DNA of 37,299 nucleotides from Treponema sp. (GTDB lineage Bacteria; Spirochaetota; Spirochaetia; Treponematales; Treponemataceae). The position numbers and the translations under genes are program-made. The notes below the pieces were generated by a model. That model searched no databases. It was given only the letters and a program-made list of their open reading frames with translations, and was not told the origin of the DNA. How positions within the stretch are numbered: the first letter of the stretch is position 1; each line of letters starts with the position of its first letter. Of the stretch, positions 7,758-16,267 are shown piece by piece. Location of the stretch: the NCBI GenBank assembly GCA_024695625.1, contig JAILHV010000141.1, positions 1 to 37,299 on the forward strand. Direction: 5' to 3'.

Positions 7758-8560
7758 AAAAACTTTGTGTGGCTCTTATGACAAGTCTCTTGATTCTGAT
7801 TGCAGGGTGCAGTAAGAAGCAGCCTGTGGCAGCGGATGCAGGAAAGGAATCTCATGCAGACGTACAAGCAGATGCTGTCAAACAGTCTTCTGGAAAATTC
7901 CTTGCGTCCACCAGCTGGACTGCGGGCTTTATGGATATTGCGGGAATAGACGATGTGCAAATCATTGCGCCTGCCAACTTGCGCCATCCGCCTGAATATG
8001 AAGTTACTGTTTCTGACATTCAGAAAATTAACGACTGTACATATTTTGTTTATGCAGGATTTGAGCGCATGATGAAAATTTTGAGCGACTCTGTAAAGGC
8101 TGATTCAAAAATGATAAAGATCAAATGCGATAATTCAATCCAAACTGTTTCGGAAGAAGCCAGAAAGCTTGCGGAAATTTTTGGCACCCAGGGAGAATGT
8201 GAAAGACGCATAGCTGAATACCGTGCCGTCATAGAAGATGGCAAAAAAAATCTGGAAGGCAAAGGCCTTTCTTCTGCAAAGGTTTTATGCAACAAAAATC
8301 AGATTTATCTTGCAAAAGACTTAGGCTTTGATGTCGTCTTGGTTTTTGGCCCCGGAGAAGTAACTTCTGAACAGATTGCATTTGCAAAGTCGCAGGATTT
8401 TGTCTTTATCATAGATAATGTTCACAATCCTGTTGCAGGTCCGCTTCATGAAGTTGCTCCTAAGGCAAAATATCTTGTATGGCGCAACTTCCCGGAAAGC
8501 ACTTCCCGTGGTTCACTAAAGAAAATGGTGGCAAACAACATTGATATGCTCTTTGAGTAA
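7754..8560 (+). CDS. Metal ABC transporter binding lipoprotein, ZnuA-like but atypical
   Basis: A 268-residue lipoprotein with lipobox LIAGC (Cys19). The start ATG 7754 overlaps the permease stop (ATGA). The N-lobe carries the ZnuA/TroA landmarks in altered form: IIAPANLRHPPEYEVTVSDIQKI where family members usually have a DPH-type metal His before the YEPTPSDI stretch, so His78 is a likely ligand. The long backbone helix and the segment VLCNKNQIYLAKDLGF follow, where most relatives have a second metal-binding His. The usual His-rich loop is absent and the protein is shorter than typical ZnuA (about 300 residues). Context supports a metal role; the ligand set suggests a divergent specificity. 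Confidence 0.78.
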   Translation: MKKLCVALMTSLLILIAGCSKKQPVAADAGKESHADVQADAVKQSSGKFLASTSWTAGFMDIAGIDDVQIIAPANLRHPPEYEVTVSDIQKINDCTYFVYAGFERMMKILSDSVKADSKMIKIKCDNSIQTVSEEARKLAEIFGTQGECERRIAEYRAVIEDGKKNLEGKGLSSAKVLCNKNQIYLAKDLGFDVVLVFGPGEVTSEQIAFAKSQDFVFIIDNVHNPVAGPLHEVAPKAKYLVWRNFPESTSRGSLKKMVANNIDMLFE

Positions 8561-8580
8561 GAATATATAAGAGGAATTAT

Positions 8581-9711
8581 ATGGCACTCGATTTGACAAA
8601 AATACCAAAGTTGGGCTTTGGACTTATGCGGCTTCCTGAAAAAGATGGGGCGATAGACGTTGAGCGTGTAAATTCTATGGTCGATAAGTATATGAATGCC
8701 GGCATGAATTACTTTGACACGGCTTATATCTATCACGGTGGCCATTCGGAGGAAGCTGCGCGTGAGGCTCTCGTAAAAAGATATCCGCGTGAAAGTTTTA
8801 TGCTTGCGACAAAGCTTCCAATTTGGGAAGTAAAGCAGGAAAGCGACGTTGAGCGCATCTTTAATGACCAGCTTAACAAAACCTCTGCTGGATATTTTGA
8901 CTTCTATTTGCTCCATTCAATTGAAGAGGCAAACTACGATTCATACGAAAAATATGACTGCTTTACTTGGGGGCTAAAAAAGAAAGAAGCCGGCTTCATA
9001 AAGCATTTTGGTTTTTCTTTCCACGGAAGCCCGGAGCTTTTGGAAAAGGTTTTGGACAAACATCCCGAAATGGAATTCGTTCAGATTCAGCTTAACTACC
9101 TGGACAGGACAAACCCGGTTGTGCAGTCGCAAAGACTTTATGACATACTCCACAAAAGGAATATCCCCATGATAATCATGGAGCCTGTACGCGGAGGAAT
9201 GCTTGCAAAGATGCAGCCTGAAATTGAGGCGAAATTCAAGAGTGTGCGTCCGAATGATTCCGTGGCATCGTGGGCTTTGCGCTATGTTGGTTCCCTTGAA
9301 GGGGTAGTGACGATTCTTTCCGGAATGTCCAGCGAAGAGCAGATGGATGACAATATAAGGACGTTCACAAATTTTGAAGCCCTTACGCCTGATGAGTTCA
9401 AGGTTATTGATGAAGTAACGGAGGAAATTCTGCGCATCCCGCAGATTGGCTGTACTGCCTGCAAATATTGCACTGACGGTTGCCCAATGAAAATCAGCAT
9501 TCCTGATGTCTTTAGGACGGTGAATACATTGCGCCGCTATCCTGACGATTGGCGGGCAAAGAATTTTTATTCCGGCCTTGTGAACAGAAGCGGTAAGGCG
9601 TCTGATTGTGTTGCATGCGGACAGTGCGAAAGCGTTTGCCCCCAGCATCTTTCCATAATCGAACTTCTTAAGGAAGCGGCAGGAATCCTTGACACAGGAA
9701 AATCCGCCTGA
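8581..9711 (+). CDS. Aldo/keto reductase with C-terminal 2x[4Fe-4S] ferredoxin tail
   Basis: A 376-residue cytoplasmic oxidoreductase. The AKR barrel occupies about residues 1-285, with KLGFGLMRLP at the N-terminus and a catalytic tetrad visible as Asp46 and Tyr51 (DTAYIY), Lys78 (ATKLP) and His112 (LLHS). The C-terminal part has two CxxCxxCxxxC clusters: Cys291/294/297/301 and Cys343/346/349/353, as in the large family of ferredoxin-tailed aldo/keto reductases of anaerobes. The true substrate is unknown. ATG 8581 has AGAGGAA seven bases upstream and lies 20 bases after the metal-binding lipoprotein gene, so it may be co-transcribed with it. The intact Fe-S motifs suit an anaerobic host. Confidence 0.93.
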   Translation: MALDLTKIPKLGFGLMRLPEKDGAIDVERVNSMVDKYMNAGMNYFDTAYIYHGGHSEEAAREALVKRYPRESFMLATKLPIWEVKQESDVERIFNDQLNKTSAGYFDFYLLHSIEEANYDSYEKYDCFTWGLKKKEAGFIKHFGFSFHGSPELLEKVLDKHPEMEFVQIQLNYLDRTNPVVQSQRLYDILHKRNIPMIIMEPVRGGMLAKMQPEIEAKFKSVRPNDSVASWALRYVGSLEGVVTILSGMSSEEQMDDNIRTFTNFEALTPDEFKVIDEVTEEILRIPQIGCTACKYCTDGCPMKISIPDVFRTVNTLRRYPDDWRAKNFYSGLVNRSGKASDCVACGQCESVCPQHLSIIELLKEAAGILDTGKSA

Positions 9712-9741
9712 TATAAAATCAGCTTGGTCTTTTGCCTTGGC

Positions 9742-11319
9742 TTACAGGCTTGCCTTGTATTCCCTTGGCGAAAGGCCTGTGTTCTTTTTAAAGATGTAGC
9801 TAAAGTAGTGCGGGTCACTAAAACCACATTCGTAGGCTATGTCGTAGCCCTTCATGTCTGTGGTCTTCATGAGCCGCTTTGCGTTTTCCAGCCGGACTTC
9901 TGTAAGGTATTCGATAAAGGTAGTCTTGCATTCCTGCGAGAAAATCGTGCTAAAGTGGTTGGGGCTCAGGGCAACTACATCTGCAACCTTTGTAAGGGTC
10001 GTGTTTTGGTCTGCATAGTTTTCCGCGATATATTTTTTTGCCTTGAGGATAACATCCTGATATTTTCCTGTTATCTTTGAGTCGCGGTATTCGAGTGCAA
10101 AAGTAAAAATTGAAAGCAGCTTTTTTGAAAAAGTTTCAGAGTCTTGGATTGCTTCTTCTATGTAGTCATGCTGCAAAATTTCAGGCTTTACTTCTTGAAT
10201 GTTCCCGCCAAGATTTTCAATCAGTTCGGAAACGGCAAAAATCAAATCACCCAAAAGATAGGATGCAACAAACTGGAACTGTCCCGGGTTGCTGCTTATG
10301 AGCTTCATTGATTCGTCAATGATGACAGAAATGTCGTTTTTGGATGCGTATTTTAAGCGTTCAACCATGGGGTCGTTTTCTTTTAAGTGCAGGAGGCTTG
10401 AACCTTCGGACATAATGTCGTCACTGCTTATAATGCGCGACTGTTCGTTTGTCTTGCTGAGCTCAAGGATTTTTTTTGCATCTTCATAACTTTCAGAAAG
10501 CGAAGACAGGTGTTCAACTGTTTTTCCAATCGTCGTAACGACACGGCAGTCATTGTTCTGCGTAACGATATGCTCTATTGTCTCCGCAATGTGATAGGTG
10601 TTGTCGTCAAGTTCCTTCTGGTCGGAGCCTTTGCAGATGCATATAAGCTGGTTGCTGTTTTCAAAAAAGGAATTCGTCTGTTCCCAGGAGGAAGAGTAGG
10701 AGTTTACCAGAGAACATGCCATGTCTTCGTTTTGTGTGTTTTTACTTGCACTTTGAATTTTGCTTATGAGGATTTTGTAGTAGCGGGAAATTAAATTTAT
10801 GTTGAGTTCCTGGCTTTTTTTCATGACGGAAGACATGTCTATTGAACTGTGGACAATTCCGCTTAGAAAATCCTTCTGAATTATTCTTTCTGTTGATTTT
10901 AACTCTTCCTTCATTCGCGTAATGTCGGAAAGCTGCTTGCGTTCCTTGTCTATTTGCACGGCTGCCTTGTCAAGGCTTTCTATGATTTCCTTTGACGTGA
11001 ATGGCTTGAGGATGTATTCTTCTATTCCTATTGATATTGCTTTTTTTGCATAGTCAAATTCATCATGGCCTGAAAGAATTATAATCTTAATCCATGGCTG
11101 CGTCTTTTTTATTGTCGCCGAAAGTTCCAGTCCGTCCATAAAGGGCATTTTTATGTCGGTAATGAGAATGTCGGGTTTTATTTCCTGAATCATCGAAAGG
11201 GCAATCTCTCCGTCCGATGCCTCTCCCGCAAAAGAAAAGTTGGAATTTTCCCAATCTATTGTGGTGCGTATTCCTTCCAAAACAATTGGTTCGTCATCAA
11301 CAATAAAAACACTGTACAC
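9742..11319 (-). CDS. Response regulator, REC plus AraC-type HTH (YesN family)
   Basis: A 525-residue transcription regulator. Residues 1-120 are a receiver domain with the acidic pair Asp8/Asp9 (IVDDEP), phospho-acceptor Asp55 (LITDIKMP), the Thr/Ser position in ILSGHD and Lys in ILKPF. A long middle region of about 300 residues without an assigned domain follows. The last 100 residues are a double helix-turn-helix AraC domain with LTKVADVVALSPNHFSTIF and the final YDIAYECGFSDPHYFSYIFK helix pair. It starts at GTG 11319, sharing one base with the stop of the kinase gene (TAGTG), so the two are coupled. As last gene of the kinase/epimerase/binding-protein operon, it probably controls this operon and the sugar ABC operon at 1030. 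Confidence 0.93.
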   Translation of the reverse strand: MYSVFIVDDEPIVLEGIRTTIDWENSNFSFAGEASDGEIALSMIQEIKPDILITDIKMPFMDGLELSATIKKTQPWIKIIILSGHDEFDYAKKAISIGIEEYILKPFTSKEIIESLDKAAVQIDKERKQLSDITRMKEELKSTERIIQKDFLSGIVHSSIDMSSVMKKSQELNINLISRYYKILISKIQSASKNTQNEDMACSLVNSYSSSWEQTNSFFENSNQLICICKGSDQKELDDNTYHIAETIEHIVTQNNDCRVVTTIGKTVEHLSSLSESYEDAKKILELSKTNEQSRIISSDDIMSEGSSLLHLKENDPMVERLKYASKNDISVIIDESMKLISSNPGQFQFVASYLLGDLIFAVSELIENLGGNIQEVKPEILQHDYIEEAIQDSETFSKKLLSIFTFALEYRDSKITGKYQDVILKAKKYIAENYADQNTTLTKVADVVALSPNHFSTIFSQECKTTFIEYLTEVRLENAKRLMKTTDMKGYDIAYECGFSDPHYFSYIFKKNTGLSPREYKASL

Positions 11320-12779
11320 TATTTACTCCACGGAACCTTAAATGAAATAACCGTTCCTTTATCCAGTACGCTCTGAATTTCCAGATTAACTGCTTTATCA
11401 TAATACAGATTCAATCTTTTGTTAACATTGTACAAGCCGTATGTGTTCTGAAGGTTTTCCGGCGGATTGTCGGACTTCAATTCCTTTTTGACTTCTTCCA
11501 AACGTTCGGGGGTAAAACCCTTGCCGTTGTCTTCTACGGAAAAAACGATGCTGTACTCCCCGTCTGAATTTCCGTCTATCTGTGCGGAAACCTTTAGCAT
11601 TCCTCGGCCACGCTTGTTTTTTATGCCGTGGTAAATTGCATTTTCTACAAGGGGCTGGAGAATGAGCTTTAAGACCATTGTGCCCGAAAGCCGCTTGTCA
11701 AAGTCGATTGAATAATTGAGTATGTCCCGGTAGCGGATTTTTTGAACGGTGAGATAGCTCTTTACATGTTCTAATTCCTGCTCAATTGGAATCCAGTCGT
11801 GGCCACGGCTTAGCGAGATGCGGAAGAAGTTGGAGAAAGCCTTTGTGATTTCTACAACCTGGGAAGTCTGCCCGGACTCTGCTAGCCAGATGATTGTGTC
11901 AAAGGTGTTGTAGAGGAAGTGCGGGGTAATCTGCGCCTGCAGAGTTTTCATTTCTTCTTTCTGAAGGTTTTTTTGCTCGCGGATATTTTCTTCTATGAGT
12001 TCCTTTATCTTTCCTGCCATTGTGTTAAGGTTTACCGAAAGGTTGTCCAGTTCTTCTACGTTTGAGCGTTCAATACGGGCGGAAAGGTCTCCGCTTGCAA
12101 TTTTTGTGGAAAGGATTTCCATGCTGTGGATGGGCTGCCTTATGCTTTTTGAAACTGTATACATGGAAAAGAAAGCAAGGCAGATAACGAATATTACGAT
12201 TGCAATTTGTACGATGGAAAGCAATATTGATGAATGGCGTATGCTGTCGTTGGTCTCGGAAAGGGTCTGGATTTCTGCAACGATAAAATCCTGAAAAATG
12301 TCGTTCATCAGGGATGCGCATCCGCGAATTTCTTCAAGGGTTTCTTCCTGCTCAGAAACAGGATTGTTGTTTGCAATCTGGCGGCCAAGCAGGTCTATGT
12401 ATTTTTTTAGTGTCTTTTCTGCCCTGTTTGCTACCTCAAGCTTTTGCCTGTTGTCGTTGAGAGAGGTTGTTTCAAGTATTTCGGAAATTCCGTTTTCAAT
12501 CTGCAAAAGAATTGCGTATTGCCTTCCACCTTCAAATGTTTTTTTTCCTGCAACGATTTCCCATATTTCGTTGGAGATATCCTGGTTGATTATGAGGTTT
12601 ATCCTGTTTGCACGGCTTACGTTCTGAATAATCTGATTGTATTGGTTCGTGTGGTGCAGTGTTATGTAGATTGAATATGCTGCAGGCAGAATCATCATGA
12701 GGAGAATCAGTATGTAAGAAAAACGGAGGGTCTTTTTTATGCTTTTGGGCCTTGAAGATTTTGCACTTTGATTTTTCAT
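11319..12779 (-). CDS. Sensor histidine kinase (HAMP, His_kinase/HATPase; LytS/YesM type)
   Basis: A 486-residue membrane sensor. TM1 is at about residues 20-41 and TM2 at 184-206, bracketing a roughly 140-residue periplasmic, largely helical region. A HAMP domain (about 207-260) and a coiled stretch follow, then the His_kinase motif QITPHFLYNT with phospho-acceptor His287, and the N-box LVENAIYHG with Asn380, then G-boxes DNGKGF and GLYNVNKR. This is the PF06580 group, which pairs with YesN-like regulators, as here. The periplasmic region lacks an obvious sugar-binding fold, so it probably senses the binding lipoprotein encoded just upstream. ATG 12779 lies 8 bases after that gene's stop. 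Confidence 0.94.
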   Translation of the reverse strand: MKNQSAKSSRPKSIKKTLRFSYILILLMMILPAAYSIYITLHHTNQYNQIIQNVSRANRINLIINQDISNEIWEIVAGKKTFEGGRQYAILLQIENGISEILETTSLNDNRQKLEVANRAEKTLKKYIDLLGRQIANNNPVSEQEETLEEIRGCASLMNDIFQDFIVAEIQTLSETNDSIRHSSILLSIVQIAIVIFVICLAFFSMYTVSKSIRQPIHSMEILSTKIASGDLSARIERSNVEELDNLSVNLNTMAGKIKELIEENIREQKNLQKEEMKTLQAQITPHFLYNTFDTIIWLAESGQTSQVVEITKAFSNFFRISLSRGHDWIPIEQELEHVKSYLTVQKIRYRDILNYSIDFDKRLSGTMVLKLILQPLVENAIYHGIKNKRGRGMLKVSAQIDGNSDGEYSIVFSVEDNGKGFTPERLEEVKKELKSDNPPENLQNTYGLYNVNKRLNLYYDKAVNLEIQSVLDKGTVISFKVPWSK

Positions 12780-12787
12780 CTGGTAAA

Positions 12788-13804
12788 TCAGTATCCTCTC
12801 GGTTCTATTGCGGCGGTGTCAGCGTTTTCCGTAAAGACGCTTTCTGCCACGTATGTCATGGCAGGGATTGGCCTGTTTCCTGCAAGGTCCTTTACAAAAT
12901 GCATGACCTGGGGGCCCATCTTTGGGTTGCATTCTATTACGCAGTTGATTTTTCCCTTGTGCAATTCATCAATGGCGGCCTGCTCTGCATCTATGGTAAT
13001 TATGGTTACGTCTTTTCCGCTTTGAATTTTGTATTCGTCAAGAATGCCCAAGAATCCAAGCGTCATCTGGTCGTTGTGGGAAAAGATGGAATGAATTGTT
13101 TTGCCTTCAATCTGTAGTTTGCCTGCCGGTGACTTGGAGCAAATGTTTTCTGCGATTTCTTTTCCGCGCGAACGCAAAAAGTCTCCCGACTCTGTGTATA
13201 CAATGGAAAACCTTGGGTCTCTGTCTATAATTTCGTGGAAGCCCTTGTTCCTTCCTTCCGAAACTGAGGAGCCGATTGTTCCGTAAAGTTCCAATATGTT
13301 GATGGGACCGGAGGCATCCTTGTATTTTTCCAGAAGAAACCTTCCTGCGTTGCGCCCCTCTTCCAGGCTGTCAGTTCCAATATAGCCTGCATAGAGGGAA
13401 TTGTCCCTTGTCCTTATCTTTCTGTCCACGATGATAACGGGAATGTTGGCATCCTTTGCTTCCTGCAAAACGTTGTCCCAACCGTCCTGAACTATGGGGC
13501 AAAAAACAATTACGTCAACCTGATATACAATAAAGGAGCGTATTGCCTTAATTTGGTTTTCCTGCTTTTGTTCCGCATTGGAATAAATGAGCTGGATTCC
13601 CTCTGCCTCCGCAGCCTTCTTTATGCTTTCCGTATTGCATGTGCGCCATTCGCTTTCTGCCCCAATCTGGGAAAAGCCTACAATAATGCTCTTTTCTGTT
13701 TTTTGCTTTGGCTCAGAATGGGCCTTTGCCCTGCAGCTAAAAAGTGTAAGGCAAAGACCGCATAAGAGAAAAATTAAATTTAGGAATTCATGTTGCCTCT
13801 TCAT
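12788..13804 (-). CDS. YtfQ-like sugar-binding lipoprotein, likely sensor partner of the kinase
   Basis: A 338-residue periplasmic binding protein. I start it at ATG 13804, which overlaps the epimerase stop (ATGA); the longer reading frame into the epimerase gene would destroy the lipoprotein signal. Lipobox LFSC gives a lipidated Cys near residue 24. The mature protein has the YtfQ hallmarks IIVGFSQIGAESEWR, QKQENQIKAIRSF, VDVIVFCPIVQDGWDNVL, IPVIIVDR, ELYGTIGSSVSEGR and FSHNDQM. It is closer to YtfQ than the binding protein of the transporter operon is. No permease follows; instead the next two genes are a histidine kinase and regulator. The likely role is ligand detection rather than transport, as in XylFII-LytS-type sensors. 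This is inference from order. Confidence 0.9.
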   Translation of the reverse strand: MKRQHEFLNLIFLLCGLCLTLFSCRAKAHSEPKQKTEKSIIVGFSQIGAESEWRTCNTESIKKAAEAEGIQLIYSNAEQKQENQIKAIRSFIVYQVDVIVFCPIVQDGWDNVLQEAKDANIPVIIVDRKIRTRDNSLYAGYIGTDSLEEGRNAGRFLLEKYKDASGPINILELYGTIGSSVSEGRNKGFHEIIDRDPRFSIVYTESGDFLRSRGKEIAENICSKSPAGKLQIEGKTIHSIFSHNDQMTLGFLGILDEYKIQSGKDVTIITIDAEQAAIDELHKGKINCVIECNPKMGPQVMHFVKDLAGNRPIPAMTYVAESVFTENADTAAIEPRGY

Positions 13805-14547
13805 TTCTGACCGTAATAAGCGTTCTTTCCGTGTTTGCGCTGATAGTGCTTGTCGATGACGTAATCGGGAAGAGGCTTCCAGTTTGGATTTACGGCCATA
13901 GTAATCCAAGCCATCCTTGCAACTTCTTCAAGGACTGCAGCATTGTAGACTGACTTGTCTGCATTGCTTCCCCAGGTAAATGGACCGTGACCCGCAACCA
14001 GGACCATGGGGTTTTCGGATGGAACCAGAGGCTTTAGTGGGTTTCCGTCATAGCTTTTTGCACCGACTTTTTCGGGATGCAGGAAAGTGTCTACGATAAG
14101 GATTCCCGTCTCTTTTTCATAAGCCCTTTCAACTGCTTCTTTTGTTATCATCGGCGTGCAGACGACGGCATTTGCACTGTGGTCGGCATGTGTTGTTCCC
14201 AAAAGGGGAATTCCTTTGCAGGCCTGTGCCCAAGCTGTTGCATGGGGAGAATGTGTGTGCGTTACACCGCCTATGTCCTTAAAGCTTTTGTAAAGTTCCG
14301 CATGGGTCGGAGTGTCGGAAGACGGGTTTAGCTTTCCTTCTACCTTGTTAAGCTCAAGGTCAACGACAACTATGTCATCTACGGTCATCGTGTCGTATGG
14401 AACCCCTGACGGCTTTATTGCAAATACACCCTTTGCCTTGTCGAATGCAGAGACGTTTCCCCAGGTGTAAATTGCAAGCCCCTTCTTTGGAATCTGCATG
14501 TTTGCTTCAAAGGCTTCTTCTTTTAATGTCTGATAAATTGAACTCAT
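13801..14547 (-). CDS. araD: L-ribulose-5-phosphate 4-epimerase
   Basis: A 248-residue class II aldolase-family enzyme that converts L-ribulose 5-phosphate to D-xylulose 5-phosphate. The metal site is visible: Asp78 in SSDTPTH, His97 and His99 in THTHSPHAT and His187 in AGHGPF. GNVSA near residue 30 and KPSG at 45-48 are the phosphate/sugar contacts. TTHADH and the C-terminal tyrosines (YY before GQK) are also typical of AraD rather than of fuculose aldolase. It is slightly longer than the 231-residue E. coli enzyme. The gene begins 20 bases after the sugar kinase stop, and its end overlaps the binding-protein start. Confident by motif and by the kinase neighbour. Confidence 0.93.
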   Translation of the reverse strand: MSSIYQTLKEEAFEANMQIPKKGLAIYTWGNVSAFDKAKGVFAIKPSGVPYDTMTVDDIVVVDLELNKVEGKLNPSSDTPTHAELYKSFKDIGGVTHTHSPHATAWAQACKGIPLLGTTHADHSANAVVCTPMITKEAVERAYEKETGILIVDTFLHPEKVGAKSYDGNPLKPLVPSENPMVLVAGHGPFTWGSNADKSVYNAAVLEEVARMAWITMAVNPNWKPLPDYVIDKHYQRKHGKNAYYGQK

Positions 14548-14567
14548 TTTTATACCCCTGCCTGCAT

Positions 14568-16169
14568 TTAGTCAATGTTCTCTGTGGCGGCTTTTTCTAT
14601 TGCAAGTCCCTTTGTGTAGTTTGCAAAGAAAGCATTGAAGCCTTCGATGTCTTCTTTTGTCGCTTCAAAAGACTTCACTTTTGCAGAGGCAAAAACATTT
14701 TTGTCCAGCCAGTCGTCCAACTTTTCGCCTTTTTTGTTCACGGTGTAGGATGCAAGAAGTGCCATTCCCCAAGGCCCCCCTTCTCCAGCAGTTTCCATCA
14801 GGGAAATTGGTGTGTGCATTGCCGATGCCATGGCGGTAAGGCCGGCTTCCTGTGTCTTAAAGAATCCTCCGTGGCCCGTGAGCCTGTCGATTTTTACGTT
14901 TTCCTGGTCAAAGAGAATGTTCATGCCTGTGCGCAGGGCACCAAGCGAAGTGAAGAGCTGGGAACGCATGAAGTTTGCAAGGGTAAAGTTGTTTTTCTGC
15001 GTTCTTACAAAGAGAGGCCGTCCCTGTGAAAGACCCGTCATGGATTCTCCCGAAATGTAGTTGTAGGGAATGCATCCGCCGCAGTCCTTGTCGCCCTTGA
15101 GAGCTGCACCCAAAAGGCTATCGTATAGCTTTGGCTTGTCAATCTTGAAGCCGCATTCTTCAATCGCCTGGCCAAAGAGCTTGATCCATTTGTCGTACTC
15201 ACCGGTACAATTGTTTGCATGTGCCATAGCCGTAAGTTCACCTGACGGAGTTGTTACCAAGTCGATTTTGCCGCTATATGCCTTTGAAAGTTCCTTTTCC
15301 AAAACGACCATCGCGAAGACAGAAGTTCCTGCGGAAACATTTCCTGTCCTTGGCCGTACGGAATTTGTTGCGACCATTCCAGTACCTGCATCACCTTCCG
15401 GCGGAGCAAAGACAAAGCCTGCTTCAAGCTCGCCATCCCTGTCCAGAAGCTTTGCACCGCTTTCCGTAAGGCTTCCGGCATCATCTCCTGCCTGCAAAAC
15501 CTGGGGAAGCAAATCCTTAAGCTTGAATCCAAAATTGAAAGGCTTTACCAGATCATCAAACTGGCCAAGCATCTTTTCACTGTAATCCTTAGTGTGAATG
15601 TCTATGGGGAACATACCCGAAGCATCACCCACGCCCAAAACTTTTTTGCCTGTCAGCTTCCAGTGCACGTAGCCTGCAAGCGTCGTAAAAAAGGCGACAT
15701 CCTTTACATGGGGCTCCTTGTTGAGCATGGCCTGATAGAGGTGGGAAATACTCCAGCGTTCAGGAATAGGATAGTTAAAAAGTGCGGAAAGCTTTTCCGA
15801 TGCGGCACCGGTAATCGTGTTGCGCCATGTCCTGAATGGTACAAGGAGCTTGCCGTCTTTGTCAAATGCAAGGTAGCCATGCATCATTGCACTGATTCCC
15901 ATTGCCTTTAGTTTTGTCAGCTTAACTCCGTATTTTTCTTTTACGTCTTTTTTAAGATTTGAATAGCAGGTTGCCAGTCCGTTGTGAATTTCGTCGAGCG
16001 AATAAGTCCATATTCCATTGTCTAGAGAATTTTCCCAGTCAAAGGCACCGGATGCTACGGGCATATTCTGGTCGTCGATTAAAACAGCCTTAATTCTTGT
16101 GGAACCAAATTCCAGTCCCAAGACTGCTTTTCCATTTGCAATAAAATTGCCAAGCTCTTCTTTTTCCAT
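14568..16169 (-). CDS. FGGY-family sugar kinase, probable ribulokinase-type
   Basis: A 533-residue carbohydrate kinase of the FGGY family. The N-terminal ATPase-fold domain starts with the phosphate-1 motif LGLEFGSTRIKAVLID, followed by GISAMMHGYLAFD and the substrate-region GVGDASGMFPID. The C-terminal domain has GNVSAGTSVFAM and the adenine-site stretch ETAGEGGPWGMALLA. It is first in an operon with araD, which suggests phosphorylation of L-ribulose to L-ribulose 5-phosphate. The subfamily is not classical E. coli AraB, and xylulose or another pentulose remains possible, so no symbol is given. ATG 16169 has AAGGAG about 12 bases upstream, a slightly long spacing. No L-arabinose isomerase is encoded in the window. 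Confidence 0.88.
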   Translation of the reverse strand: MEKEELGNFIANGKAVLGLEFGSTRIKAVLIDDQNMPVASGAFDWENSLDNGIWTYSLDEIHNGLATCYSNLKKDVKEKYGVKLTKLKAMGISAMMHGYLAFDKDGKLLVPFRTWRNTITGAASEKLSALFNYPIPERWSISHLYQAMLNKEPHVKDVAFFTTLAGYVHWKLTGKKVLGVGDASGMFPIDIHTKDYSEKMLGQFDDLVKPFNFGFKLKDLLPQVLQAGDDAGSLTESGAKLLDRDGELEAGFVFAPPEGDAGTGMVATNSVRPRTGNVSAGTSVFAMVVLEKELSKAYSGKIDLVTTPSGELTAMAHANNCTGEYDKWIKLFGQAIEECGFKIDKPKLYDSLLGAALKGDKDCGGCIPYNYISGESMTGLSQGRPLFVRTQKNNFTLANFMRSQLFTSLGALRTGMNILFDQENVKIDRLTGHGGFFKTQEAGLTAMASAMHTPISLMETAGEGGPWGMALLASYTVNKKGEKLDDWLDKNVFASAKVKSFEATKEDIEGFNAFFANYTKGLAIEKAATENID

Positions 16170-16192
16170 GGTTAAAACACGCTCCTTAAATG

Positions 16193-16231
16193 TGTAAGTG
16201 GAATTTTAATATTGGTTTTTATGTAAGCGGA
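16193..16231. promoter_or_regulatory. Tandem direct repeat in the kinase leader, candidate operator
   Basis: TGTAAGTGGA (16193-16202) and TGTAAGCGGA (16222-16231) are direct repeats differing at one base, 29 bases apart start to start. They lie between the predicted -10 box and the kinase start codon. The same core GTAAGCGGACG occurs at 1990-2000 in the sugar ABC operon. Binding by the YesN-type regulator is a guess. Confidence 0.3.
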
Positions 16232-16238
16232 CGTGTAT

Positions 16239-16267
16239 ATTATAAACCTAAAACTGGCTGTTCGCAA
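16239..16267 (-). promoter_or_regulatory. Predicted promoter of the kinase-araD-sensor operon
   Basis: Read on the minus strand: TTGCGA (16267-16262), a 17-base spacer and a perfect TATAAT (16244-16239). The leader to ATG 16169 would be about 63 bases and contains the tandem repeat. Confidence 0.6.

Noticed and set aside
8974..9648. 224-codon frame antisense to the aldo/keto reductase
   Set aside because: Shadow of a gene with intact catalytic and Fe-S motifs.
13805..13909. N-terminal extension of the YtfQ-like lipoprotein into araD
   Set aside because: The extra 35 residues are araD read in another frame; the start at 13804 gives a proper lipoprotein signal and an ATGA overlap.
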